12,960 bases of DNA from Methanobacterium sp. (GCA_015661405.1 JACWMK010000057.1:1-12960); one strand, 5' to 3'. Shown: positions 1 through 7,332, counted from the stretch's first letter. Notes: generated by a model not told the origin, from the sequence alone. Numbers and translations are program-made.

Positions 1-61
1 CCGGAAAATAAAGGAAAAAAGAAGAAAAAACCCCAGAAAATATAAAAAATCAAACAAATAA
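1..61 (+). other. A-rich left edge; possible lysine-rich C-terminal tail of an upstream gene
   Basis: The first 120 bases have very few T on the + strand. Two + strand frames enter open from the left edge and end soon after. One starts at base 1, ends at TAA 43-45 and reads PENKGKKKKKPQKI. The other starts at base 2, ends at TAA 59-61 and reads RKIKEKRRKNPRKYKKSNK. Either could be the basic tail of a gene lying mostly outside the window, but any A-rich stretch translates to lysine-rich peptide, so I cannot choose between a gene end and non-coding sequence. I see no clear promoter between here and base 146. Confidence 0.2.
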
Positions 62-146
62 CTAAAATTACCCAAAAATTAACCAACAAAATTAAAAAAA
101 AATGAAGTAAATAGAAAATCTCGATAATAATTTACGAATAAAGTTT

Positions 147-154
147 GGTGTGAT
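147..154 (+). promoter_or_regulatory. Ribosome binding site deciding the methyltransferase start
   Basis: GGTGTGAT resembles the archaeal Shine-Dalgarno GGTGAT. Eight bases separate GGTG from the ATG at 159-161. An upstream GTG at 150-152 is in frame but is part of this site itself, so the ATG at 159 is the better start. Confidence 0.55.
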
Positions 155-158
155 TTAT

Positions 159-794
159 ATGTCGATCAAAGAAACAGACAATAAATGGGAACAAATCCAT
201 TCTAATAGATCATGGGGAAAATACCCTAATGAAGAATTTGTTAGATTTATAGGTAGAAACTATTTCAAAAGATCCTTCACAGATAGAAAAAAACTTAAAA
301 TTTTAGAAATTGGTTGTGGTCAGGGTGCCAATCTTTGGTTTTTAGCTAAAGAAGGATTTGATGTTTATGGGATTGATATTTCACCATCAGCAATCGAAAA
401 AGCAAAAGAAATTTTAGAGAAGGAATGGAATATAAAATCTGTCAAATTAGATGTACAAGATATGAAAAACTTAAAATTTAATGATGAAACCTTTGATGTT
501 GTTTTTGATATTTTTTCAATAGCATATGCAAACTATTTAGAGATTGAAAATATTTACAAAAAAATATTTAAAATATTAAAAAATAATGGCAAATTTTGGA
601 GTTTCAATCCTAGTGAATGTGATTTTTGTCATGAGAATGCAGCTTTAGTCGATTATGAAACTCTGTCTGATACTGATCTCTTAAATATTTTAAAAGAAAT
701 CGGTTTTAAATTTGTTAATATAGAAAAACAAGTAAGAACTTATGATAATCAAAAAAAAGAAGTTATTCACTGGATAATTGAAGCAATAAAATAA
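159..794 (+). CDS. Class I SAM-dependent methyltransferase
   Basis: This 211-residue protein has the Rossmann-type SAM-binding core. Motif I is ILEIGCGQG (about residues 48-56), an acidic residue ends strand 2 (GIDIS, D73) and a motif-II-like LDVQDM lies near 97-102. The length and layout fit the Methyltransf_11/25 group of small-molecule methyltransferases. No membrane segment is visible. I chose the ATG at 159 over the GTG at 150 because GGTG at 147-150 makes a proper ribosome binding site for it. The gene converges on neuB with only 16 bases between stop codons. In this context a sugar O- or N-methylation is plausible, for example on the nonulosonic acid or a glycan cap, but the acceptor is not shown by the sequence. 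A C-methyltransferase or a non-glycan role cannot be excluded. The methyltransferase call is firm; the substrate is unknown. Confidence 0.85.
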   Translation: MSIKETDNKWEQIHSNRSWGKYPNEEFVRFIGRNYFKRSFTDRKKLKILEIGCGQGANLWFLAKEGFDVYGIDISPSAIEKAKEILEKEWNIKSVKLDVQDMKNLKFNDETFDVVFDIFSIAYANYLEIENIYKKIFKILKNNGKFWSFNPSECDFCHENAALVDYETLSDTDLLNILKEIGFKFVNIEKQVRTYDNQKKEVIHWIIEAIK

Positions 795-810
795 ATTAAT
801 ATTTCTTTGC

Positions 811-1857
811 TCATAAATGCTCCCATTTGATTATATCATCCTTTTTAATATCATTTTTTATCTTTCTACCGCATATTAAATTATAATATTTTGCTTCTAA
901 ACCATGATTCGCTCTCTTAAATGATATATTCTCATCATTTAATACACTGCCCTCTTCAATATTTTTTGCAGCAACAATTCTTCTAACAACAATTTCGCGG
1001 TTTTTTAATTCTGAAGGTTGTGGACTTTTAAATCCATCACCCATTGCTTTTTCAACATTCCTGATTTCATTGACCATTTTACTAAATTCATCTGGCTCAA
1101 CAGATGCTTTATGATCAGGACCAGGCAGTGATTTATCTAGAGTAAAATGTTTTTCTATGCACGAAGCGCCAAGTGCAACTGCAGCCACTGATACTTCAGT
1201 ACCAAGTGTATGATCAGAAAATCCGGTTAAGGTTTTAAAACAAGCCCGCAAAGAAACCATTGCAGATAAATTCACTTCTTCTATAGGACAGGGATATTGG
1301 GTTGTACAATGGAGCAAAATCAATTCATGATTCCCTTCTTTATAAATAATTCTAACAGCCTCATCTATTTCACTTAAAGTGGCCATACCAGTAGATAAAA
1401 TAATTGGTATATCAAATCCTGCAGTGTATTTTAGCAATGGATAATTAGTTAGATCACCAGATCCAACTTTTATCAGAGGTATTTTTAATTCATTGATTAA
1501 AAAGTCAACACTTTCTTTATCTTCCATTGTGGAGAAAAATGTTAATCCATAATCTTCAGCGAGCTCTTTTAAATCATAATGCCATTCATATGGTAGTTCA
1601 AGACTTTTACCCATTTCATATTGAGATTTATCAATACCTAAGTTTTTCTTTTGATATTCTGCCATGTCAGTATTTCTTATTATTACATTTTCAGTTTTCC
1701 AAGTCTGAAATTTTACAGCATCCGCCCCCGCATTCGCAGCTTCAATTACCAATTTCTTGGCTAATTTTAGATCTCTATTATGGTTAACACCCACTTCAGC
1801 AACTATAAAAGATTCATTTTCTTCACTTAAAAGCTTTTTATCAATTTTAAATTTCAT
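811..1857 (-). CDS. neuB: N-acylneuraminate / nonulosonic acid synthase (NeuB family)
   Basis: This 348-residue protein is full length for the family. It has an N-terminal TIM-barrel NeuB domain (about 15-260) and a C-terminal SAF (antifreeze-like) domain (about 288-348). It should condense an N-acyl-mannosamine-type sugar with phosphoenolpyruvate, giving a nine-carbon acid and phosphate in the cytoplasm. Family motifs visible are AEVGVNHN (20-27), KFQTW (49-53), KVGSGDL (130-136), LHCTTQYP (182-189), GFSDHTLG (212-219) and EKHFTLD (235-241). By family knowledge H216 and H237 would bind the metal, and R315 in FKRAN matches the SAF-domain arginine that reaches the neighbouring active site. The HCTT-YP form looks more like sialic/legionaminic synthases than pseudaminic ones, but that choice is tentative. 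The ATG follows neuA by 22 bases with only a weak site (TAGGAATGGAT) before it, so it is second in a two-gene operon. No NeuC-type epimerase is in the window. Confidence 0.93.
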   Translation of the reverse strand: MKFKIDKKLLSEENESFIVAEVGVNHNRDLKLAKKLVIEAANAGADAVKFQTWKTENVIIRNTDMAEYQKKNLGIDKSQYEMGKSLELPYEWHYDLKELAEDYGLTFFSTMEDKESVDFLINELKIPLIKVGSGDLTNYPLLKYTAGFDIPIILSTGMATLSEIDEAVRIIYKEGNHELILLHCTTQYPCPIEEVNLSAMVSLRACFKTLTGFSDHTLGTEVSVAAVALGASCIEKHFTLDKSLPGPDHKASVEPDEFSKMVNEIRNVEKAMGDGFKSPQPSELKNREIVVRRIVAAKNIEEGSVLNDENISFKRANHGLEAKYYNLICGRKIKNDIKKDDIIKWEHL

Positions 1858-1879
1858 TATTATCCATTCCTAAGATTTT

Positions 1880-2578
1880 TTATTCGTAATAATTATTGGA
1901 TTTTTTCATTAAAAATTCTGCAACTATAAAATCTAGTTCTGTGTCAATATCAACACTTCTCTCAGGAGGCATTAAGTATGCGATTGTTTTTTCATTTTGA
2001 AAACTATTAAATTTTTTTAAAATTTTAGGTGTAGAAATAAATATAGATCCATTGAGAACATATAAATTCGGTAAATCCTGTCTTTTACTTTCTAAATATT
2101 TTTCTCCAAATGCAGGTTTTAAATAATTTTTTACAATTTTTAAACTCCAGTAAGGAGAAGTATCTAATTTACATACACTAATAACAGAATCACAATCATT
2201 ATTAATAAAACGCTCAATAGAATCATCAATATCTTCTGCTAGCCTCAAAGGGGATGTTGGTTGTAATAGAACCACAATATCCGGGACATAATTTTCATTT
2301 TCTTTAAGAAAATTTAAAGAATGTAAAATAACATCAATTGTTGCTGAATCATCCCCAGCGAGATTTGGGGGTCTAGTAATAGTTTCTGCACCATATTTCA
2401 TGGAAATTTTCCTGATTTCTAGATCTTCCGTAGAAACTATTATCCTAGTTATACATTTTGATTTCATTGCAGATTCTATAGAATAAGATATAAGAGGTTT
2501 TCCCCCGAATATTTTTATATTTTTCCGTGGAATTTCTTTACTTCCACCCCTCGCAGGTATGATCGCTAAAATATTCAT
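1880..2578 (-). CDS. neuA: CMP-nonulosonic acid (acylneuraminate) cytidylyltransferase
   Basis: This 232-residue protein transfers CMP from CTP to a nonulosonic acid, forming the CMP-sugar donor. The N-terminus begins at once with the nucleotide-binding loop IPARGGSKEIPRKN (7-20), followed by LLQPTSPLR (104-112) and the metal-binding SVDIDTELDF (208-217, with D209 and D211). These are the hallmarks of the CMP-NeuAc/Leg/Pse synthetase branch rather than of CMP-KDO synthetase. Length is normal for the single-domain form. The canonical MNILAIIPARGGS start fixes the ATG at 2576-2578. No ribosome binding site precedes it, and a TATA box centred about 22 bases upstream suggests a leaderless or nearly leaderless transcript. 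It is first in the leftward operon with neuB and is divergent from the flippase. Which nonulosonic acid it activates cannot be read from the sequence. Confidence 0.93.
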   Translation of the reverse strand: MNILAIIPARGGSKEIPRKNIKIFGGKPLISYSIESAMKSKCITRIIVSTEDLEIRKISMKYGAETITRPPNLAGDDSATIDVILHSLNFLKENENYVPDIVVLLQPTSPLRLAEDIDDSIERFINNDCDSVISVCKLDTSPYWSLKIVKNYLKPAFGEKYLESKRQDLPNLYVLNGSIFISTPKILKKFNSFQNEKTIAYLMPPERSVDIDTELDFIVAEFLMKKSNNYYE

Positions 2579-2591
2579 ATTAATATATTAG

Positions 2592-2609
2592 TTTATTATA
2601 TAAAATAAA
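2592..2609. promoter_or_regulatory. Candidate shared TATA region of a divergent promoter (neuAB / flippase)
   Basis: The 68-base gap between neuA and the flippase contains TATATAAA at 2597-2604. Read leftward this is TTTATATA, the classic archaeal TATA box, and it is preceded by purine/T-rich sequence. A start about 26 bases away falls near base 2574, at the neuA ATG, implying a leaderless message. The surrounding TTATTATATAAAATAA is nearly symmetric. Read rightward it could also place a start near 2627, about 20 bases before the flippase GTG. Position and match only; no transcript evidence. Confidence 0.4.
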
Positions 2610-2646
2610 GATAAAGGAAAAGTATCGACTTTCCAAAACTATTTAG

Positions 2647-4104
2647 GTGAAACTTATTAAAGAATACAAACTCTTCGTACAGAGAATAGGATTAGTTGGG
2701 ATTACAAATATTTTTATTGGCATAAGCTCCTTGATATTACTCCCAATCATGACTAAAAACTTTTCAATTAGTAATTATGGTATATGGGTGCAAATTAACA
2801 CCACAATTGCTTTAATACCCAACTTAGCCACCTTAGGATTGCCTTATACCATGGTCCGATTCTTATCCGCAGAAAAAGATAAAAAAATTATACAAGAAGG
2901 ATTTTATTCTATTTCAACCATTGTTTTAGCTTCAACCACTATTATATCTGCCTTAATGTTTTTATTTTCTAAAAATATAGCTGTTGCTATTTTTAATGGC
3001 GATGTTAATCTAGCCATGTTATTATCCATTATTGTTTTCTTAGCTTGTTTAAATTCGCTTTTACTTAACTTTTTTAGAACATTTCAACAAATGAAGCGTT
3101 ACTCAGGTTTTTTACTTATCCAAAGCTATTTAGGTGTCCTTATAGTTTCATACTTTGCAATCTCAAAATATGGAATCTTTATTACAGCTTCAGGCCTTTT
3201 GATTGCAAATTTAATCACATTTATAATCATGGCTTCATTTATTATTTTAGATATAGGATTTAAACTTCCTGAATTCAAGAATTTTAGAGAATATTTATAT
3301 TTCGGGATACCCACAATTCCTAGTAACCTTTCCTCCTGGATTGTGGATTCCAGCGACCGCTATTTAATTGGAATATTCTTAGGCACCGCATTTGTTGGGT
3401 ATTACTCACCAGGATATACATTAGGATACATGATAATAATGATTTTAGCCCCCTTTTCCCTTTTGTTACCTTCTTTACTGCCTAAATATTATGAAGAGAA
3501 CGAAATTGAAAAAGTACGCCTGTATTTAAAGTATTCTATGAAATATTTCCTTTTAATTGCAATACCAACAGCATTCGGATTGTCCATACTATCAAAACCT
3601 ATTTTAATGATACTAACCACACCTGAAATAGCTTTACATGGATATTTAATAACTCCTTTTACAGCTTTAAGTGCTTTATTTGTAGGTATTTATGCTATAA
3701 TCCTAAATGTAATCATATTAAAGAAAAAAACAAAAATCATGGGTATTATCTGGATAATTGCAGCTACTCTAAATTTAGGATTAAATATTATAATAATCCC
3801 TTATTTTGGAATTCTCGGAGCTGCTGCAACTACCTTATTAGCATATTTAATAGCCTTTATACTAACACTCTCCTATTCAATCAAAATTTTCAAATTCGAT
3901 TTTGATCTGCCTTTTATATTTAAGAGCGTCATTTCATCAGTTTTAATGTCAATTATTATTCTCTTAATTCATCCAGAAGGTATTTTAAACATTCTAATTA
4001 CAATTATACTCTCTTCTATCATTTATATTCTCTTCTTGTTCATCATGAAGGGAATAGATAAAAAAGAAATAAGAATTATTCGAAAAATAATTAATAATAA
4101 CTAA
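2647..4104 (+). CDS. Wzx-type polysaccharide flippase (MOP/MATE superfamily)
   Basis: This 485-residue polytopic membrane protein has about 12-14 hydrophobic segments spread over its whole length and few charged residues between them. The N-terminal stretch RIGLVGITNIFIGISSLI, followed by LPIMTKNFSISNYGIWVQ, is typical of oligosaccharide flippases that move undecaprenyl- or dolichyl-linked units across the cytoplasmic membrane. The pairs of helices and the GIPTIPSNLSSWIVDSSDRY loop near the middle also fit. An in-frame TAG (2644-2646) lies directly before the GTG start, so no longer start exists. Unusually, the only Shine-Dalgarno-like sequence, AGGTGA (2645-2650), overlaps that GTG. It is expressed away from neuA and is probably single, since a T-rich terminator follows. 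Its presence implies lipid-linked repeat-unit export rather than an ABC-transporter route. Exact substrate unknown. Confidence 0.88.
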   Translation: MKLIKEYKLFVQRIGLVGITNIFIGISSLILLPIMTKNFSISNYGIWVQINTTIALIPNLATLGLPYTMVRFLSAEKDKKIIQEGFYSISTIVLASTTIISALMFLFSKNIAVAIFNGDVNLAMLLSIIVFLACLNSLLLNFFRTFQQMKRYSGFLLIQSYLGVLIVSYFAISKYGIFITASGLLIANLITFIIMASFIILDIGFKLPEFKNFREYLYFGIPTIPSNLSSWIVDSSDRYLIGIFLGTAFVGYYSPGYTLGYMIIMILAPFSLLLPSLLPKYYEENEIEKVRLYLKYSMKYFLLIAIPTAFGLSILSKPILMILTTPEIALHGYLITPFTALSALFVGIYAIILNVIILKKKTKIMGIIWIIAATLNLGLNIIIIPYFGILGAAATTLLAYLIAFILTLSYSIKIFKFDFDLPFIFKSVISSVLMSIIILLIHPEGILNILITIILSSIIYILFLFIMKGIDKKEIRIIRKIINNN

Positions 4105-4127
4105 AAATTTATTTATTTTTTTTAGTT
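4099..4127 (+). terminator. T-rich terminator with AT hairpin after the flippase
   Basis: AACTAAAAA (4099-4107) and TTTTTAGTT (4119-4127) form a perfect 9-base inverted repeat around an 11-base TTTATTTATTT loop, starting inside the flippase stop region. The run of eight T at 4116-4123 is what archaeal RNA polymerase termination usually needs. The stem is weak (one G-C pair), so the T tract is the stronger evidence. Confidence 0.45.
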
Positions 4128-4596
4128 CACCGTGAAAATCATATTTTTGTCTGCTTCTTTACTAAAATAGTACAGGCCAAAACTGGAAACATAAACATTG
4201 TAATCAACAAAATTTTTTAATTCGATTTTGTATCCATTATTCCAATTAGCATAATTACTTCAATGATAATGTTTTATATTTTGAAATCCAAATGAGATTT
4301 TCAATGTTTTTATAATAGCTCTAATTTCTTTTATAGGTTATTTCGGTTTATTGATAGCATTTAAAGTATAAAAAAGAATAATTTTGTTCTACAGAGTTTA
4401 CATCTGATTTATAAGCAAATAATCGAATAATGATAATTCTATTTATTTATTTCATGATGAATTTCTCTGTAAACATTCAAAATTTTTATTTAAAACATTA
4501 AAAATTAATTTTGAAATTTTAATAAATTGTCAAATTTTAATTGTTTTTACCCTACATTTCAGTTTGTTAAAACTATAAAAATGATTTAAAGCTTTA
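4105..4596. other. Long intergenic stretch without an intact gene
   Basis: This roughly 490-base gap lies between the convergent flippase and sialyltransferase-like genes. The left two thirds hold the terminator and the possible gene remnant described separately. The right third (4447-4596) is almost pure A/T with runs such as AAAATTT and shows no start codon with a binding site, no RNA gene and no strong hairpin. An approximate AT palindrome around 4497-4523 is best explained by composition. Confidence 0.6.
4122..4446 (-). pseudogene. Possible decayed minus-strand gene, unrecognised
   Basis: On the minus strand the 45 codons from 4259 down to a TAA at 4122-4124 read like real protein: NNGYKIELKNFVDYNVYV, then SSFGLYYFSKEADKNMIFTV and a final N. 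The DNA here is visibly less A+T-rich than the spacer around it. Upstream in the same frame are 25 open codons (4263-4337, including IKEIRAIIKTLKISFGFQ), interrupted by TGA at 4260-4262 and bounded by TAA at 4338-4340. In another frame, 4351-4446 is open and includes LFAYKSDVNSVEQNYSFLYF, ending at TAA 4348-4350. This pattern of stops and a frame change fits the 3' end of a gene that has decayed. No family is recognised. In DNA this A+T-rich a 45-codon open stretch can also occur by chance, so this stays a low-confidence call. Confidence 0.28.
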
Positions 4597-5766
4597 TTAT
4601 AGATTTTTAATTAAGATAAATTTTTTTATTTCATCAATACTGTTAACAAATTCAATGCAGTTTTTTGAAAATTTCTTAAATTTATTAGTATAAAATAAAA
4701 ATTTTTCATTATCAGAGATTATTATATTAATTAAACTCACTGAGGTTATGTTATAAAGTAAAGAAGCATTTATCAGTGCTGTACTACTATATCCGAACAC
4801 ACAAATAGGGTTTAAGTAAGGGATTATTTTCTCGGCAATAGGACCATTATTAATAATCTTAACATTATCAAATTCCTCTAGAATATTTTTATATTTATCC
4901 TCTTTTTCAACAGGATGAGGTTTTATAATTACTCTAATGTTTAATCCATTTATTATTTTAATTAATGATTTTATTATATCTAATTCTTCTTTTGAAGTTA
5001 AAATGTTTTCTTCTGAATAGTCTTCAGTAAGAATCAAAACAATTTTTTCATTAGAGGAACTTAATTTATTTCCAAATTTTAGAACTGAGTTATAATCTTT
5101 ACTTATATCACTGTTAAGTTCTAAAGGTATTTTTTTTTGATAAAGAAATCTCTCACTTAACGAAACCCTATTCAATGATTTAAATAAACTAGTCGATTCT
5201 ACTTCAATATCCATTAGTCTATTCATTAGCTTTTTATTTCTACCTAGTTTCCACTCACGTTTCGACAGACAAGTACCTAATCCTTCATCAATAAGGATAA
5301 AAGCGGGTTTATATTTATTGTCTATTTCTTTGTGTGCAAAATATTTAAATGAACTTAGTTTAACAAATAAAGGCGAAATTAAATATAAAAAATCACCTTC
5401 AGATTTGTTTAAAATGATATTAAATAATCCATGCAACGTTTCAGTAGCACTCGATAAAGAATCAATAAAGCCTAAAGTTTTTTCTTCATATTTTTTAAAA
5501 TAAAAATTAACATCAGCAAAATTCCTACAATAAAAAGTATTTTCATCTACAGTATAACTATTTTTATCAACAGAGTGTGGATATATTAGTATCAATCCAT
5601 TGATCCGTCTATTTAACTTGCAATAAAGTTTATATAAGAAAGCATCTACCCCAAAAACATGCCATGGTGAAATTACTGTTGCAATGAAATCAATCTTTTT
5701 ATTTTTTAAAATTTCATTAATATCAGGTTCTTCATTTTGTTGCATAATTTTCTTACAATTTAACAC
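4597..5766 (-). CDS. Putative sialyltransferase-like glycosyltransferase (DEG / HP / SST motifs)
   Basis: This 389-residue cytoplasmic protein has the motif set described for bacterial sialyltransferases of CAZy families GT38, GT52 and GT80. The D/E-D/E-G motif is LIDEGLGTCLS (D160, E161, G162), the HP motif is IIKPHP (282-285) and the serine/threonine motif is GYSSTAL (325-331). E161 and H284 lie 123 residues apart, close to the spacing I recall for E. coli K1 polysialyltransferase. An N-terminal IATVISPWHVFGVDAFLY (28-45) resembles the start of the GT-B N-terminal domain in GT52-like proteins. The protein would transfer a nonulosonic acid from the CMP donor made by NeuA, encoded about 3 kb away. 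Neither the GTG start at 5766 nor an ATG at 5745 (residue 8) has a clear ribosome site, so the start is uncertain. Alternatives are a TagF-like or other GT-B transferase sharing the HP and SS motifs. Confidence 0.6.
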   Translation of the reverse strand: MLNCKKIMQQNEEPDINEILKNKKIDFIATVISPWHVFGVDAFLYKLYCKLNRRINGLILIYPHSVDKNSYTVDENTFYCRNFADVNFYFKKYEEKTLGFIDSLSSATETLHGLFNIILNKSEGDFLYLISPLFVKLSSFKYFAHKEIDNKYKPAFILIDEGLGTCLSKREWKLGRNKKLMNRLMDIEVESTSLFKSLNRVSLSERFLYQKKIPLELNSDISKDYNSVLKFGNKLSSSNEKIVLILTEDYSEENILTSKEELDIIKSLIKIINGLNIRVIIKPHPVEKEDKYKNILEEFDNVKIINNGPIAEKIIPYLNPICVFGYSSTALINASLLYNITSVSLINIIISDNEKFLFYTNKFKKFSKNCIEFVNSIDEIKKFILIKNL

Positions 5767-6041
5767 TTAATAAAATTGACGTAAAATAAACAAATTACAA
5801 ATTAAATAATTTTGTATCTTATTATTATAATCATAAACATTAAAAAATTAAATAAGACAAAAGTTATAATAGATTGTATCATGAAATATTGAAAATCACA
5901 GAATGTTAGGTTTTTAATCGAATTTCTTACAGTTATTAAAACACTGAAAAAAAGGGACTAATCCTGAAATTATAAAATGGATTAAAGATAATTAAAAGAA
6001 ATTTCTACAAATAAAAACAAATATATTATTGAGGGAGTACT
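5767..6041. other. Divergent intergenic region
   Basis: This 275-base spacer between the sialyltransferase-like gene and a GT4 gene should hold both promoters. TTATAAAA at 5970-5977 is a possible TATA box for the rightward gene, with a predicted start near 6000 and a leader of about 40 bases that includes the GAGGGAG site. I see no convincing TATA box for the leftward gene, no small ORF and no RNA gene. Confidence 0.35.
6031..6037 (+). promoter_or_regulatory. Strong ribosome binding site fixing a TTG start
   Basis: GAGGGAG lies four bases before TTG 6042-6044. The only nearby ATG (6046-6048) is in another frame and stops at once, so this site supports TTG as the start of the GT4 gene. Confidence 0.6.
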
Positions 6042-7178
6042 TTGTATGATATAACCTTCATTTTACCAACATACCCGTTTTATCCCACTGGAGGATATAA
6101 AGTTGTATACGAATATGCTAATAATTTAGTAAGTAGAGGATATGGGGTAACTGTAGTACATCCAAGATTTTTGGATAATAAGATAATAACCAAAAATTCA
6201 AATGACAATATTTTAAGTAACTTGAATCACTTGATAGAAACTAAAAGTCCAAATTACCATATTTTAAGCAATTTAATCTACTGGAAAGATAAGTATGTCA
6301 GGTCACCCAAAATAAATTGGCAAATTGTAAACGATAAAGTCAAAATAATTTATGTTAAAAAACTATTATCAAAAAACATTCCTAAAGCAGATATAATTTT
6401 CGCAACAGCCTGGGAAACAGCAGAATTCGTTTATAAGCTACCTTTATCCAAAGGAGAAAAGTTTTATTTAATTCAGGGTTATGAAATATGGAACAATAAC
6501 GAAGAACAGGTAAATAAAACTTGGAAATTCCCGATTAAAAAAGTTGTTATATCAAATTGGCTTTACGAAATAGGAATAAACTTAGGAATTCCAAAAAACC
6601 AAATTAAACACATCCCTAATGGAATTGATTTAACAAAATTTAAAATTAAAGAAAATATTGAAAATCGACCCCAAAAAATTGCTATGTTGTATCATGACGA
6701 TGAATGGAAAGGATCAAAAGACGGTATAGAAGCACTGCAAATAGCTAAAAAGGAACATACTAATTTAAGAGCAATTTTATTTGGAATTATTTCTCGTCCT
6801 AAATATTTACCGAAATGGATCGATTACATCCAAAACCCACCACAAGATGAATTAGTAAAAGACGTTTATAATGGTAGCAGTATATATTTGTGTCCGAGTT
6901 GGACTGAAGGTTGGCATTTACCTCCGGCTGAGGCAATGGCATGTGGATGTGCAGTTGTTTCTACCAATATTGGGGGGGTAGGAGATTATGCGATCAATGG
7001 AAAAACAGCTCTTCTTTCACCAATTAAAAATGCCGATTTATTAGCAAAAAATCTTATTAAACTATTAGATTATGATGATCATAGAATATTATTAGCTAAA
7101 AGAGGTAATTCAAACATTAAAAATTTTACTTGGAATAGAGCTACAAATTCTTTAGTCAAATTTATGGATCTTTATTAA
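6042..7178 (+). CDS. GT4 family glycosyltransferase (GT-B fold)
   Basis: This 378-residue GT-B enzyme transfers a sugar from a nucleotide donor in the cytoplasm. The N-terminal domain opens with ITFILPTYPFYPTGGYKVVY (4-23), the glycine loop of retaining GT4 enzymes. The linker has IPNGIDLTKF (191-200). The donor site carries the EX7E motif EGWHLPPAE (E289 and E297) followed by AMACGCAVVSTNIGG. The overall pattern is similar to rhamnosyl- and mannosyl-transferases of surface polysaccharides, but donor and acceptor cannot be read. It starts at TTG with a good GAGGGAG site, and no upstream in-frame ATG offers an alternative. It stands alone with 188 bases before the next + strand gene, so it may have its own promoter. 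Confidence 0.9.
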   Translation: MYDITFILPTYPFYPTGGYKVVYEYANNLVSRGYGVTVVHPRFLDNKIITKNSNDNILSNLNHLIETKSPNYHILSNLIYWKDKYVRSPKINWQIVNDKVKIIYVKKLLSKNIPKADIIFATAWETAEFVYKLPLSKGEKFYLIQGYEIWNNNEEQVNKTWKFPIKKVVISNWLYEIGINLGIPKNQIKHIPNGIDLTKFKIKENIENRPQKIAMLYHDDEWKGSKDGIEALQIAKKEHTNLRAILFGIISRPKYLPKWIDYIQNPPQDELVKDVYNGSSIYLCPSWTEGWHLPPAEAMACGCAVVSTNIGGVGDYAINGKTALLSPIKNADLLAKNLIKLLDYDDHRILLAKRGNSNIKNFTWNRATNSLVKFMDLY

Positions 7179-7257
7179 AACAAAAAAAATTTATTGATAA
7201 TACTCTTAAATCTTTCAATTAATAACCTCAAATAGCTTAAAAAAAGATATTCTAACA

Positions 7258-7332
7258 AAAGAAAATTTAATAAGAAACTTAAATTCAAAAATTGAAAAAT
7301 AATTAAACAGTTAAATAAAGAAAATTTAATAA
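7258..7332 (+). repeat. 16-base direct repeat upstream of the GT2 gene
   Basis: AAAGAAAATTTAATAA occurs exactly at 7258-7273 and again at 7317-7332, 59 bases from start to start, within the spacer that should hold the GT2 promoter. It is low-complexity A+T sequence, so chance is a real possibility. A pair of regulator sites is the alternative. The rest of the 7179-7366 spacer shows no gene and no clear TATA box. Confidence 0.3.

Noticed and set aside
1527..1787. 86-codon open frame on the + strand inside neuB
   Set aside because: It lies wholly antisense to a gene with clear NeuB motifs, has no ribosome site, and its translation has no recognisable pattern.
3126..3314. 62-codon open frame on the minus strand inside the flippase
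   Set aside because: Antisense shadow of a well supported membrane protein.
4481..4545. AT-rich repeats resembling a short array or origin-like element
   Set aside because: The AAAATTT units are irregular in length and spacing with no conserved repeat; composition explains them. No CRISPR array, insertion sequence or tRNA was seen anywhere in the window.
5318..5503. 61-codon + strand open frame inside the sialyltransferase-like gene
   Set aside because: Antisense shadow with no binding site; the minus-strand frame holds the conserved motifs.
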